Positions 45,992-55,966 of a DNA stretch of 64,000 nt are shown here, one piece after another (position 1 is the stretch's first letter; each line of letters starts with the position of its first letter). The position numbers and the translations under genes were made by a program. The notes below the pieces were generated by a model. The model saw nothing but the letters and a program-made list of their open reading frames with translations. It made no database searches and was not told the origin of the DNA. Location: the NCBI RefSeq assembly GCF_003024385.1, contig NZ_PVZN01000001.1:186001-250000 (forward strand). The letters run 5' to 3'. This stretch comes from Pseudomonas sp. BBP2017. GTDB taxonomy: Bacteria > Pseudomonadota > Gammaproteobacteria > Pseudomonadales > Pseudomonadaceae.

Positions 45992-46948
45992 CTACTGGGT
46001 GACCAATTCGACCGGGGTCTGGATGACGTTGTCGGCGTCCACTTCAGGCTTTTCGCCTTTGAGCATCTTCAGCGCCGCCTCAATGCCGAACACCGCCTGC
46101 CTGGCGGCGTACTGGTCGGCGGTGGCGAGCACGCGACCGTCCTTGAGCATCGGTTTGATGGCGTTGATGTTGTCGTAGCCGACCACCTGCACCTGGCCAG
46201 ACTTGCCCGCTGCACGCACCGCCGAGACCGCGCCCAGGGCCATGCTGTCGTTACCGGCCAGCAGCGCCTTGAGCTCGGGATGGGCATTGAGCATGGAGGC
46301 GGCGACCGCATTGCCTTTGGCAATTTCCCAGTCACCCGATTGCACCGAGACGATCTTGACCTGCGCCGCGTCCATCGCATCCTTGAAGCCGGCGGTGCGC
46401 TGCTGGGCGTTGGTGGTGGTCGAGACACCTTCGATAATGCCGACCTGATCACCGGCCTTGAGTTTTTCCTTGGCCAGGTACTCACCCACCAGACGCGCGC
46501 CCTTGCGGTTGTCCGGGCCTACGAACGGCACGCTGAGGTTCTTGCTCTTGAGCACTTCTGGGTCCAGGCGGTTGTCGATATTGACCACGGTGATGCCGGC
46601 GTCCATGGCCTTTTTCACCACCGGCACCAGGGCCTTGGAGTCGGCCGGGGCAATGACCAGGGCGTTGACCCCGGAAACGATCATCTGCTCGACAATGCGA
46701 ATCTGATTACCGGAATCGGTCTCGTCCTTGATGCCGTTGGAAACCAGCTCGAATTCGCCCGCGTGGTCCTTCTGGTAGGCCTTGGCGCCGTCTTCCATGG
46801 TCAGGAAGAACTCGTTGGCGAGGGACTTCATCACCAGCGCAACTTTGGGCTTGGCGTCATCGGCCTGGGCTTGGGACAGGGGCATGGCGAGGGAGAGCGA
46901 GGACAGTACGGCGACCGCCAAAAGGCGTCCTGCGAACGGCAGCTTCAT
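45992..46948 (-). CDS. rbsB: Periplasmic ribose-binding protein
   Basis: 318 residues from ATG 46948; a signal peptide ends near SQAQA (about residue 29). The body is a type I periplasmic binding fold (VALVMKSLANEFFLTMEDGA, NGIKDETDSGNQIRIVEQM, PVELVTQ at the end). It is the first gene of the ribose operon and delivers ribose to RbsCA. It is followed by a 47-nt gap before rbsA. Confidence 0.95.
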   Translation of the reverse strand: MKLPFAGRLLAVAVLSSLSLAMPLSQAQADDAKPKVALVMKSLANEFFLTMEDGAKAYQKDHAGEFELVSNGIKDETDSGNQIRIVEQMIVSGVNALVIAPADSKALVPVVKKAMDAGITVVNIDNRLDPEVLKSKNLSVPFVGPDNRKGARLVGEYLAKEKLKAGDQVGIIEGVSTTTNAQQRTAGFKDAMDAAQVKIVSVQSGDWEIAKGNAVAASMLNAHPELKALLAGNDSMALGAVSAVRAAGKSGQVQVVGYDNINAIKPMLKDGRVLATADQYAARQAVFGIEAALKMLKGEKPEVDADNVIQTPVELVTQ

Positions 46949-46982
46949 GTGATTACTCCGGATCTTATGATTTTTATCGGAT

Positions 46983-46996
46983 CGCAAACGTTTGCG
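46983..46996. promoter_or_regulatory. RbsR/LacI-type operator upstream of rbsB
   Basis: CGCAAACGTTTGCG is a perfect 14-bp palindrome with the central CG of LacI/GalR-family sites, located 35-48 bp before the rbsB start. Binding by RbsR would repress the rbsBACRKD operon in the absence of ribose. Confidence 0.85.
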
Positions 46997-48372
<1,376 letters not shown>

Positions 48373-48509
48373 GTCCAGTGCCCCGCCCACGCTTGCCCGC
48401 CCTGTAGGACGGGCAGGCGTACCTCCCCGACCCTCAGCAAAAAAACTTTAAACAGACCGCAGCAAACTGCGCGGTTTGCGGTCACATGCGCTCTTTCACT
48501 GACGAGCTG

Positions 48510-48538
48510 TTGCGAAATTGCTTACAGTAAAATACTGT
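48510..48538 (+). promoter_or_regulatory. Sigma-70 promoter of the DUF1654-endA unit
   Basis: TTGCGA (48510) and TACTGT (48533) are separated by 17 bp. The -10 box overlaps the LexA box, so LexA binding would block RNA polymerase. Confidence 0.6.
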
Positions 48539-48550
48539 ATGCGCATACAG
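48535..48550. promoter_or_regulatory. LexA (SOS) box
   Basis: CTGTATGCGCATACAG is a perfect palindrome of the form CTGT-N8-ACAG, the gamma-proteobacterial LexA consensus. It sits on the -10 region, 18 nt before the GTG start of the DUF1654 gene, which predicts DNA-damage induction of that gene and probably endA. Confidence 0.88.
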
Positions 48551-48568
48551 CTAAATAAGGAACGTTTC

Positions 48569-48808
48569 GTGGCCACCACTTCCGCCCCTGCCAGCAGTTA
48601 CGAGCAACTGGGCATCCGCATCCAGAAAATCATCAATTCACCGACTGCGCAAAAGTCCCGCGCCGCACTGATCTTCCGCCTGGAGCACGAATCGCCTGAT
48701 GACTGGGCCACCCTGCTCGAGGAAATCGCCGAGAACGACAACGTCACCCTCGCCTATCGCGATGACGGTGGTGTGCAGATTTTCTGGGTTGTGCCAAAGG
48801 AAGATTAA
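48569..48808 (+). CDS. DUF1654 family protein
   Basis: 79 residues. I chose GTG 48569 (VATTSAPASSYEQLG) because AAGGA lies upstream at good spacing and because the earlier in-frame ATG (48539) falls inside the LexA box and before the likely transcript start. SYEQLGIRIQKIINSP, the WATLLEEIAENDNVTL block and the C-terminal beta pair match the Pseudomonas DUF1654 family. The function is unknown. The endA start is 6 nt downstream, suggesting one SOS-regulated transcript. Confidence 0.85.
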   Translation: MATTSAPASSYEQLGIRIQKIINSPTAQKSRAALIFRLEHESPDDWATLLEEIAENDNVTLAYRDDGGVQIFWVVPKED

Positions 48809-48814
48809 CCCCGC

Positions 48815-49510
48815 ATGAGAGTTTCGTTTTTTGCAGTCGCTTGCCTGCTGTTCAGCGTCACCACCACCGCCCACGCCGATGCACCGCGCACTTTCAACGA
48901 GGCCAAGAAGGTTGCCTGGCGCCTGTATGCACCGCAATCCACCGAGTTCTACTGTGGCTGCAAGTACAACGGCAACAAGGTCGACCTCGCCGCATGCGGC
49001 TACATCCCACGCAAAAACGCCAACCGCGCTTCGCGCATCGAATGGGAGCATATCGTTCCAGCCTGGCAGATCGGCCATCAGCGCCAGTGCTGGCAAGACG
49101 GCGGGCGTAAGAACTGCACGCGCAACGACAAGGTTTACCAGCGTGCCGAAGCCGACCTGCACAACCTGGTGCCGAGCATTGGCGAGGTCAATGGTGATCG
49201 CAGCAACTTCAGCTTCGGCTGGTTGCCCGAGCAGCGAGGGCAGTACGGGTCATGCCTGACCCAGGTTGATTTCAAGGCCAAGAAAGTCATGCCGCGGCCG
49301 TCGATCCGCGGCATGATCGCGCGCACCTACTTTTATATGAGCAAGCAGTACAGCCTCAAGCTGTCGAAACAGGACCGCCAGCTCTATGAGGCCTGGAACA
49401 AGACCTACCCGCCGCAGCCCTGGGAACGCCAGCGCAACCAGCGGGTGGCCTGTGTGATGGGGCACGGCAACGAGTTTGTCGGCCCGGTCAACCTCAGCGC
49501 CTGCGGCTAA
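48815..49510 (+). CDS. endA: Secreted endonuclease I
   Basis: 231 residues with a signal peptide (MRVSFFAVACLLFSVTTTAHA). The beta-beta-alpha-metal active site is visible as RIEWEHIVPAW and ADLHNLVPSIGEVNGDRSN; eight cysteines are compatible with disulfides in the periplasm. It cuts double-stranded DNA non-specifically. Placement directly after a LexA-controlled DUF1654 gene suggests SOS induction, unusual for this enzyme. Confidence 0.95.
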   Translation: MRVSFFAVACLLFSVTTTAHADAPRTFNEAKKVAWRLYAPQSTEFYCGCKYNGNKVDLAACGYIPRKNANRASRIEWEHIVPAWQIGHQRQCWQDGGRKNCTRNDKVYQRAEADLHNLVPSIGEVNGDRSNFSFGWLPEQRGQYGSCLTQVDFKAKKVMPRPSIRGMIARTYFYMSKQYSLKLSKQDRQLYEAWNKTYPPQPWERQRNQRVACVMGHGNEFVGPVNLSACG

Positions 49511-49513
49511 GCG

Positions 49514-49939
49514 TCAGGCCAGCGCCTGCAGGTAGGCGCTGGCTTGCTGGTAACGGGCCAGGCGCGCCATGTCTTCAGGGCCGGGAATGGCGATACGCGA
49601 GAGGTCGCTGTTGTCGGCAAGGTCGGCCAGTTTCACCACCCGCGCCAACGGGTCGCCGCCCAGGCGAATGACAAACGCCTCATAGCTCTCCTGATCGCGG
49701 CGACTCAGCGCCTGCACCGCCGCCAGGATCTTCAGGGCAAAACCCTCACGCGCCAGGTCCGACAAGGTCATCGGGGAGTCTTCAAGCACATCGTGCAGCA
49801 CCGCAACGATGCGCTGCTCAGCGGTCGAGACCCGCAGCATCACCCGCAACGGGTGCAGGATATAGGCTGCGCCGCCCTTGTCCCGCTGCCCTTCGTGTGC
49901 CCTGGCCGCCACCGCAATGGCTCGCTCCAGCGTAGACAT
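49514..49939 (-). CDS. HD-domain (SpoT/hydrolase-like) protein
   Basis: 141 residues from ATG 49939 with GGAGGG upstream. ARAHEGQRDKGGAAYILHP and AVLHDVLEDSPMTLSDL give the His and HD residues of the (p)ppGpp-hydrolase-like HD fold, and VVKLADLADNSDL the late Asp. There is no synthetase domain. It may be a small alarmone or nucleotide hydrolase; the substrate is unproven. Confidence 0.8.
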   Translation of the reverse strand: MSTLERAIAVAARAHEGQRDKGGAAYILHPLRVMLRVSTAEQRIVAVLHDVLEDSPMTLSDLAREGFALKILAAVQALSRRDQESYEAFVIRLGGDPLARVVKLADLADNSDLSRIAIPGPEDMARLARYQQASAYLQALA

Positions 49940-49951
49940 AGGCCCTCCCAC

Positions 49952-50174
49952 TCAACGTTCGCGGTGTTGCAGACGCGCCATACTGTAGGCATCGGTCAAC
50001 CCACCGTTATGCATAGCATAGTCACGCAATTGTCCTTTGACTTCAAAGCCATGGCGGTTATACAGGGCCAGCGCCGGTTGATTGTCGGTGAACACGGTCA
50101 GCTCGACCAGCCCTTCGATTCGATATGCTGTTCGGTGGCGCGCTGCAGGGTAATGGCGGGGATGTGTCCTTCAT
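49952..50174 (-). pseudogene. GNAT acetyltransferase, internally deleted
   Basis: Only the two ends of a GNAT gene remain. A start-like end has AAGGAG and ATG 50174, then in a shifted frame PAITLQRATEQHIE. It joins directly to a C-terminal end reading VELTVFTDNQPALALYNRHG and FEVKGQLRDYAMHNGG in another frame. The acetyl-CoA-binding core of roughly 80 residues is missing. It is a dead gene in this strain. Confidence 0.75.
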
Positions 50175-50227
50175 CACGGCTCTCCTTGCGTTGAGCCGTG
50201 AGTGTACGGGGCAGGGAAAGGTACCGG

Positions 50228-50797
50228 CTAGCGCGGCGCGTCGTGCTGGATAACGATCGAGTCAGTGCCCAGGCGCGCCATCACATCAGCCTGTTTCGCT
50301 TCGGCTTCAGCTTTACTCGGGAACGGACCGAGCAACACCACTGGCTTACCGTCGCGGTACACCACTGACGAAGGGATCTGTTTTTCGATCAGGCGTGCAG
50401 TCATGTCGCTCAGGGCGCCCATGTTCGGGCCTTGCACGATTTCGACATCCCAACCCTCAGGGGCGGGTTTATCCGCCATGGCTTCGGCGCTGCGCTGCAG
50501 TTCGGCGCCGCCACAGGCCTCGCGAATGCGCAGGTTGCTGCCCTTGTCGGCGAGCACGATTTCGTAACCGTCGGCCTGCTTGAAAGCTACATAGCTGCGG
50601 TAAGGCAAGAAGGTGCCGGCGTCATCTTTACTGCGCACCTGACCGCAGATCGTGCCCTGCTTGTCGATTCGCACGTTGCCAAACTTGGCCGTCTTGGGAT
50701 TGGGCAGCTGCTCGGCTATCTGCTTGTGCACGCCTTCGACTGCATTTTCGCAGCCGGCCAGAGCCAGTACTGCCATTACCATCGCCACTTTGCGCAC
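50228..50797 (-). CDS. SPOR-domain lipoprotein
   Basis: 189 residues. The lipobox AVLALAGC gives a lipidated Cys at residue 15. The C-terminal 70 residues (DVEIVQGPNMGALSDM... VLLGPFPSKAEAEAKQADV) resemble a SPOR domain, which binds denuded peptidoglycan glycans at division sites. The middle is unassigned. The protein is probably periplasmic and membrane-anchored. Confidence 0.75.
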   Translation of the reverse strand: MRKVAMVMAVLALAGCENAVEGVHKQIAEQLPNPKTAKFGNVRIDKQGTICGQVRSKDDAGTFLPYRSYVAFKQADGYEIVLADKGSNLRIREACGGAELQRSAEAMADKPAPEGWDVEIVQGPNMGALSDMTARLIEKQIPSSVVYRDGKPVVLLGPFPSKAEAEAKQADVMARLGTDSIVIQHDAPR

Positions 50798-50921
50798 GCG
50801 TCAATCTCCTGAATACAAGCGGCGGATTTTAGCACGCTGGAGAAGCGGGCTTGACCCACGACTGCCTTTTGTAAGCCCCATGGCACCGCAGGACTATCCC
50901 GTGCGCACCAGAAATGCAAAA

Positions 50922-50948
50922 AGGGCGACCCTTTCGGATCGCCCTTTC
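50922..50948 (-). terminator. Terminator after the first tRNA-Val
   Basis: AAAGGGCGA and TCGCCCTTT pair around CCCTTTCGGA, with an A-run on the plus strand (T-run on the minus strand). It ends the transcript of the tRNA-Val gene at 50959. Confidence 0.8.
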
Positions 50949-50958
50949 TGTCGAGATT

Positions 50959-51035
50959 TGGTAGGCACAACTGGACTCGAACCAACGACCCCCACCATGT
51001 CAAGGTGGTGCTCTAACCAACTGAGCTATGTGCCT
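50959..51035 (-). tRNA. tRNA-Val(GAC)
   Basis: 77 nt with encoded CCA. Acceptor AGGCACA pairs with TGTGCCT; the anticodon arm CACCT-TGACATG-GTG region gives anticodon GAC. First copy of a tandem pair; the pair differ by one base in the acceptor-proximal region of the T-side stem. Confidence 0.95.
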
Positions 51036-51142
51036 GCTGTGGGGCGCATAATACGCAGATCCCTACCTGTCGTAAAGCGAAATCTATAAAAAAATCAAAA
51101 AAATCAGCAGCTTTAGTCTTCCGCCTTAAATACCGGAAAACA

Positions 51143-51171
51143 AAAAAGGCGACCCTCTCGGATCGCCTTTT
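51143..51171 (-). terminator. Terminator after the second tRNA-Val
   Basis: AAAAGGCGA and TCGCCTTTT pair around CCCTCTCGGA, closely related to the hairpin after the first copy, consistent with duplication of gene plus terminator. Confidence 0.8.
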
Positions 51172-51200
51172 CAGCACCGCCAGCAGGGGCGGATTTGATT

Positions 51201-51277
51201 TGGTAGGCACAATTGGACTCGAACCAACGACCCCCACCATGTCAAGGTGGTGCTCTAACCAACTGAGCTATGTGCCT
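51201..51277 (-). tRNA. tRNA-Val(GAC), second copy
   Basis: 77 nt with encoded CCA and anticodon GAC, nearly identical to the copy at 50959. The two share a promoter direction and each has its own terminator. Confidence 0.95.
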
Positions 51278-51464
51278 GCTGTGAGGCGGCATTCTACGGA
51301 ATCGGCTGAGCGTGTCAACTCTTTTTTTCAAGCTAAGCCACTGAATATCAAAAGTATTTGTGAAAACCCGGGGTAAAGGATTTTCAACACACGACTAGCG
51401 GGTGTTTATTATTATTGATAGCATCGGTACAGTCGTAAAAAATATAAAACAGAGGTTTCGCAGC

Positions 51465-52748
51465 ATGGCCAATACCCCCTACCCTCAGTCCTACTACGCC
51501 GCATCGGCCAATCCGGTTCCGCCGCGCCCGGCGCTGCAGGAAGAGGTACAGACCGATGTCTGCGTGATCGGCGCCGGCTACACCGGTCTGTCCAGCGCCT
51601 TGTTCCTGCTGGAAGCGGGCTTCAGCGTGACTGTGCTGGAAGCCGCGAAAGTCGGTTTCGGCGCCTCGGGCCGCAACGGTGGCCAGATCGTCAACAGTTA
51701 TAGCCGCGACATCGATGTCATCGAACGCACCGTCGGCCCCAAGCAGGCGCAACTGCTCGGCCAAATGGCCTTCGAAGGCGGGCGCATCATCCGTGAGCGC
51801 GTGGCCAAGTACAATATCCAGTGCGACCTCAAGGACGGTGGCGTGTTCGCCGCCCTGACCGCCAAGCAGATGGGCCACCTGGAATCGCAAAAGCGCCTGT
51901 GGGAACGCTTCGGCCACACCCAGCTGGAGCTGATGGACCAGAAACGCATTCGTGAAGTGGTCGATTGCGATCAGTACCTGGGCGGCATGCTCGACATGAG
52001 CGGCGGCCATATCCATCCACTGAACCTGGCGCTGGGCGAAGCCGCGGCAGTCGAGTCGCTGGGCGGCAAGATCTACGAACAATCCCCGGCAGTACGCATC
52101 GAGCGTGGCGCCAACCCGGTGGTGCACACCCCGCAAGGTAAAGTACGCGCCAAGTTCGTCATCGTTGCCGGTAACGCCTACCTGGGCAACCTGGTGCCGG
52201 AGCTGGCGGCCAAGTCCATGCCATGCGGTACTCAGGTGATCACCACCGAGCCACTGGGCGACGATCTGGCGCGCCAACTGCTGCCGCAAGACTACTGCGT
52301 CGAAGACTGCAACTACCTGCTCGACTACTACCGGCTGACCGGCGACAAGCGCCTGATCTTCGGCGGTGGCGTGGTCTACGGCGCGCGTGATCCGGCTAAC
52401 ATCGAAGCCATTATCCGGCCGAAAATGCTCAAGGCCTTCCCACAGCTCAAGGACGTGAAGATCGACTACGCCTGGACCGGCAACTTCCTGCTGACCCTGT
52501 CGCGCCTGCCACAGGTCGGCCGTCTGGGCAACAACATCTACTACTCCCAGGGTTGCAGTGGCCACGGCGTCACCTACACCCACCTGGCGGGCAAGGTACT
52601 GGCCGAGGCCCTGCGTGGTCAGGCCGAGCGTTTCGACGCATTCGCCGAACTGCCGCACTACCCGTTTCCGGGTGGCCAGATGCTGCGTGTGCCGTTCAGC
52701 GCCATCGGTGCCTGGTACTACAGCCTGCGCGACCGTCTGGGCTTCTAA
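51465..52748 (+). CDS. puuB: FAD-dependent gamma-glutamylputrescine-oxidase-like enzyme
   Basis: 427 residues from ATG 51465 (AGAGG upstream). The FAD-binding Rossmann motif VCVIGAGYTGLSSALFLLEAG is at about residue 31, with GRNGGQIVNSY and the C-terminal SQGCSGHGVTYTHLAGK of the DAO family. The size and motifs match the PuuB-type oxidoreductases used in polyamine catabolism. The exact substrate cannot be proven from sequence. Confidence 0.82.
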   Translation: MANTPYPQSYYAASANPVPPRPALQEEVQTDVCVIGAGYTGLSSALFLLEAGFSVTVLEAAKVGFGASGRNGGQIVNSYSRDIDVIERTVGPKQAQLLGQMAFEGGRIIRERVAKYNIQCDLKDGGVFAALTAKQMGHLESQKRLWERFGHTQLELMDQKRIREVVDCDQYLGGMLDMSGGHIHPLNLALGEAAAVESLGGKIYEQSPAVRIERGANPVVHTPQGKVRAKFVIVAGNAYLGNLVPELAAKSMPCGTQVITTEPLGDDLARQLLPQDYCVEDCNYLLDYYRLTGDKRLIFGGGVVYGARDPANIEAIIRPKMLKAFPQLKDVKIDYAWTGNFLLTLSRLPQVGRLGNNIYYSQGCSGHGVTYTHLAGKVLAEALRGQAERFDAFAELPHYPFPGGQMLRVPFSAIGAWYYSLRDRLGF

Positions 52749-52769
52749 GCCCGGGCCCGGCCTGCGCCG

Positions 52770-53453
52770 TCATTGCCCCAGGGCGCTGACGGCCTGGCGC
52801 GCCGCTTGCTCCTGGCCCGTCTGGGCCAGGTCGTTGGCTGCCTTCAGCCAACGCTGACGGTCAACCTGAGCCGGCAACTGGCTCGGCGGCTGCACCAGCA
52901 CGGCCCAACTCCCCTGCTTGTCCCACGCCGACGTGAAGTCGTCGAAATCCATCAGCAGGCGTCGATTCATCCCCGCCCGCAGCAGCACCCGTTGCTTGTA
53001 GCTGTCGTAACCGACCAGCAAGGCATAGCGCGGCTCCCCCCAGAACGCAGCGCCCTGTTCGAAACGCAGCAGCACCGGATTGCCTGCAGCCACCTGGGTC
53101 AGCAGCGCATTCAGCTTCGGCTCCAGCGGATAGACCACCATGCCGTACTGGCGGGCGACGTTCTGCATCGAACCCTGCAGTTTGTCGACGCCCTGGGGCA
53201 GGCCCAATGGCCGCTCAAGCAGACCCGGAGTGATACGCACGCCCTGTTGCGAAAGGATCGCTGCCAGGGCCATCGGCGCGCTCTGGTTGGCATTGCCGCG
53301 GTAGAACGGCACCGAACCGATTTCCACCCGCTGTGGCAAACCCTTGGGCGCAGCAGGCTGGCTGGCGCAACCGGCCAGAGCCAGGGCCATCGCACAGGCG
53401 GCCAGCAGGCGGCGCGGGGCAATAGCGGAGAATGTGATAAACAGTGGCAGCAT
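52770..53453 (-). CDS. Peptidase C39-like lipoprotein
   Basis: 227 residues from ATG 53453. The N-terminal helix ends in the lipobox ALALAGC (about residue 29). The following domain (VPFYRGNANQSAPMALAAIL, GNPVLLRFEQ, ALLVGYDSY) has the C39-like papain-fold layout, but the position of the catalytic Cys is taken by Ser/Asn (ANQSAP), so it may be inactive. C-terminal helices resemble a TPR-like tail. Confidence 0.65.
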   Translation of the reverse strand: MLPLFITFSAIAPRRLLAACAMALALAGCASQPAAPKGLPQRVEIGSVPFYRGNANQSAPMALAAILSQQGVRITPGLLERPLGLPQGVDKLQGSMQNVARQYGMVVYPLEPKLNALLTQVAAGNPVLLRFEQGAAFWGEPRYALLVGYDSYKQRVLLRAGMNRRLLMDFDDFTSAWDKQGSWAVLVQPPSQLPAQVDRQRWLKAANDLAQTGQEQAARQAVSALGQ

Positions 53454-53671
53454 GAACACTCGCTTGTGCTGATGCCCGGCAGACAGCGCCCGGCCCTGGG
53501 GTGCGATCATAGGCCGGCAGGCCGCGTGGGTATAGTGTCAAGGCGGCTTAGAACAAAGCGGCCCAAGGGCCTAGACCATCGGTCAATGGCCTGCACCACG
53601 GCTTCGGCTAGACTCTAGGGATGTCCGCGTGGCCAGCATCATGGGCTGGCCAGGGACCTGAGGAGGCAGAC

Positions 53672-53848
53672 ATGAGCCTGACAATGGCCATTTTCATGCT
53701 AGTGGGCGCCTGGTTGAGCGTCGCCGCCGCCATGCTCTGGGGCGTGCTGCGGATTGCCCGCCGCCATCACTCGCACCATAGCTTGCCGAAGCAAACCAGC
53801 GAGGCGGTGCCGACGCGACGTAGTCGTCGGCATGCCAGTGCGCATTGA
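53672..53848 (+). CDS. Small single-span membrane protein
   Basis: 58 residues from ATG 53672 with GAGGAGG upstream. One hydrophobic segment (MAIFMLVGAWLSVAAAMLWG) is followed by a His/Arg-rich cytosolic tail. The function is unknown. Confidence 0.65.
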   Translation: MSLTMAIFMLVGAWLSVAAAMLWGVLRIARRHHSHHSLPKQTSEAVPTRRSRRHASAH

Positions 53849-53859
53849 TTCCTGAAAAG

Positions 53860-53911
53860 CATCGCGGGGCAAGCCCGCTCCCACTGTGGGAGCGGGCTTG
53901 CCCCGCGATTT
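53860..53911. repeat. Pseudomonas REP element
   Basis: ATCGCGGGGCAAGCCCGCTC and its exact inverse pair around a short centre, the common Pseudomonas REP palindrome. It lies between two convergent genes and likely acts as a transcript end. Confidence 0.9.
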
Positions 53912-53914
53912 ACA

Positions 53915-54664
53915 TCAACCCTCAACCGCTTCGCGCTTGAGCCGTGCCCGGCGCGACAGAATGTTCAGCGCTTCGATCGCGGTAGAGAACGCCATCGCTG
54001 CATACACATAACCTTTCGGTACATGGGCGCCAAAGCCTTCAGCGATCAGGGTCATACCGATCATGATCAGGAAGCCCAGGGCCAGCATCACCACGGTCGG
54101 GTTGTCGTTGATGAACTTGGCCAGCGGGTCAGCCGCCACCAACATCACGATTACCGCACTGATCACGGCAATGATCATGATCGGCAAGTGCTCGGTCATG
54201 CCCACAGCGGTAATGATGCTGTCGATCGAGAAAACGATGTCCAACAGCAGGATCTGACCAATAGCGGCAGCAAAGCCCAGGGTGATGGTCGAGGACGCTT
54301 TGCTTTCTTCCTTGGCTCGCGGGTCGACGCTCTCATGGATTTCAGTAGTCGCCTTCCACAGCAGGAACAGGCCACCGGCAACCAGGATCATGTCTTTCCA
54401 GGAGAACGCATGGCCGAACACATCGATGACCGGCTCGGTCAGCTGCACGATCCAGGCAATGGTGCTGAGCAGACCCAAGCGCATCACCAGCGCCATGCTG
54501 ATCCCGATACGGCGCGCCTTGGAGCGATATTCCTCGGGCAACTTGTTGGTCAGGATGGAGATGAAGATCAGGTTATCGATGCCAAGCACGATCTCCATGG
54601 CCACCAGGGTGGCCAGGGCTACCCAGGCGGTCGGGCTTGCGGCGAGTTCCAACAAGTATTCCAT
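53915..54664 (-). CDS. TerC-family integral membrane protein
   Basis: 249 residues, about seven membrane helices. The TerC hallmark acidic residues in membrane segments are visible in [17 protein letters not shown] and [17 protein letters not shown]. The family is linked to metal (manganese) homeostasis and secretory-protein metallation. Despite the name, it is not part of the TerY-P island, which is 24 kb away in another context. Confidence 0.92.
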   Translation of the reverse strand: MEYLLELAASPTAWVALATLVAMEIVLGIDNLIFISILTNKLPEEYRSKARRIGISMALVMRLGLLSTIAWIVQLTEPVIDVFGHAFSWKDMILVAGGLFLLWKATTEIHESVDPRAKEESKASSTITLGFAAAIGQILLLDIVFSIDSIITAVGMTEHLPIMIIAVISAVIVMLVAADPLAKFINDNPTVVMLALGFLIMIGMTLIAEGFGAHVPKGYVYAAMAFSTAIEALNILSRRARLKREAVEG

Positions 54665-54694
54665 GAATCATTCCTGCATCAAGGTAAGGGTGGG

Positions 54695-54934
54695 TCAGAT
54701 TTCTTTAGCGCTGTCGTCGCGCTCAGGCTTGGCGACCTTCTCGCCCTCGGAGCCCGTGGCTTCGCTGAGGGCCTGTTGGGCGGCTTCGTTGGTTTTGTCG
54801 ATGGCTTCCTTGGCGGACTCTGCGGCCTGGTTGAGCATCTGCTGGGCGGATTTTTCCGCCTGCTCGCAACCGCTCATGGCAAACAGGGCCACCAGCAGCA
54901 CCAGGGGTGTTCCGATGGATTTGAGCTGCAACAT
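54695..54934 (-). CDS. Small helical lipoprotein
   Basis: 79 residues. The lipobox VALFAMSGC gives a lipidated Cys at residue 23; the rest is an Ala/Glu/Lys/Gln-rich amphipathic helix. It is an outer-membrane anchored helical peptide of unknown role, read in the same direction as the TerC gene, 30 nt upstream. Confidence 0.75.
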   Translation of the reverse strand: MLQLKSIGTPLVLLVALFAMSGCEQAEKSAQQMLNQAAESAKEAIDKTNEAAQQALSEATGSEGEKVAKPERDDSAKEI

Positions 54935-55069
54935 CTGTGGTTCTCCGTGTCGATGATCAGTGCCCAGTCAGTGGCACCGTGATGGCTGGGGATTGTAAAT
55001 ATCTCGACACATCAGGAAAATTCGTATTTTCAGCGCTTATACTTCGGTTTTTACGAATCGGGAATCTGC

Positions 55070-55966
55070 ATGCTCAACTACCGTCAGCTGCATTACTTCT
55101 GGGTGGTGGCCCGCACCGGCAGCATCGTGCGCGCGGGTGAGCAGCTGAATCTGACGCCGCAGACGATCAGCGGGCAAATCAGCCTGCTCGAACACACCTA
55201 CGGTATCGAGCTGTTTCGCCGGGTCGGGCGGCAGTTGGAACTGACTGAAACGGGTCGCCAGGCGCTGACCTATGCCGAGCAGATGTTTCAGATCGGAGGG
55301 GAGCTGGAGGCCATGTTGCGTGCCCGTCCGGATGAGCAGCAGATCCTGTTTCGGGTCGGAGTTGCCGACGTAGTGCCCAAATCCATCGTCTACCGCCTGC
55401 TGGCACCGACCATGGACATGGAAGACGCCCTGCGCCTGAGCTGCCGCGAGGATAAACTCGAACGCCTGCTGGCTGACCTGGCGATCCAGCGCCTGGACCT
55501 GGTGATCTCCGACAGCCCCATGCCCAGCCACCTGGACATCAAGGGCTACAGCCAGCGCCTGGGTGAATGTGGCATCAGTTTCTTCGCCACCCCTGCCCTG
55601 GCCGCTGAGTTGAGTGAGGATTTTCCGGCCTGCCTGCAACGCGCTCCGCTGCTGATCCCCGGTCAGGAAACCGTGGTGCGCAGCCGCTTACTGCGCTGGT
55701 TTGCCGAGCAACAGATCCAGCCACGGATTGTCGGTGAGTTCGATGACAGCGCGTTGATGCAGGCGTTCGGCCAGTCCGGCAGCGGGATTTTCATCGGCCC
55801 CAGCGTGATTGCCGATGAGGTCTGCCGCCAATACGGGGTCGAACTGATCGGCCAAACCGACGCGGTGATCGAGTCGTTCTACGCCATTTCGGTGGAGCGC
55901 AAGGTCAAGCACCCGGGCATTATCGCCATCACCGAAGGGGCTCGCCGCCAATTGTTCAATTGGTAG
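55070..55966 (+). CDS. nhaR: LysR-family regulator, NhaR type
   Basis: 298 residues. The N-terminal winged helix MLNYRQLHYFWVVARTGSIV and LTPQTISGQISLLE is very similar to E. coli NhaR, and the effector domain shows the same GECGISFFATP and LLIPG...GEFDDSALMQAFG segments. NhaR activates the Na+/H+ antiporter gene nhaA in enterobacteria; no antiporter gene is adjacent here. Its 3' end overlaps the convergent MFS gene by 11 nt. Confidence 0.86.
   Translation: MLNYRQLHYFWVVARTGSIVRAGEQLNLTPQTISGQISLLEHTYGIELFRRVGRQLELTETGRQALTYAEQMFQIGGELEAMLRARPDEQQILFRVGVADVVPKSIVYRLLAPTMDMEDALRLSCREDKLERLLADLAIQRLDLVISDSPMPSHLDIKGYSQRLGECGISFFATPALAAELSEDFPACLQRAPLLIPGQETVVRSRLLRWFAEQQIQPRIVGEFDDSALMQAFGQSGSGIFIGPSVIADEVCRQYGVELIGQTDAVIESFYAISVERKVKHPGIIAITEGARRQLFNW

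Noticed and set aside
50041..50194. Plus-strand frame over the GNAT remnant
   Set aside because: The clear GNAT C-terminal sequence is on the opposite strand; the plus frame is its shadow.
53915..54664. TerC-family gene as a member of the TerY-P system
   Set aside because: It lies in core chromosome 24 kb from the island, with unrelated neighbours and on its own transcript.
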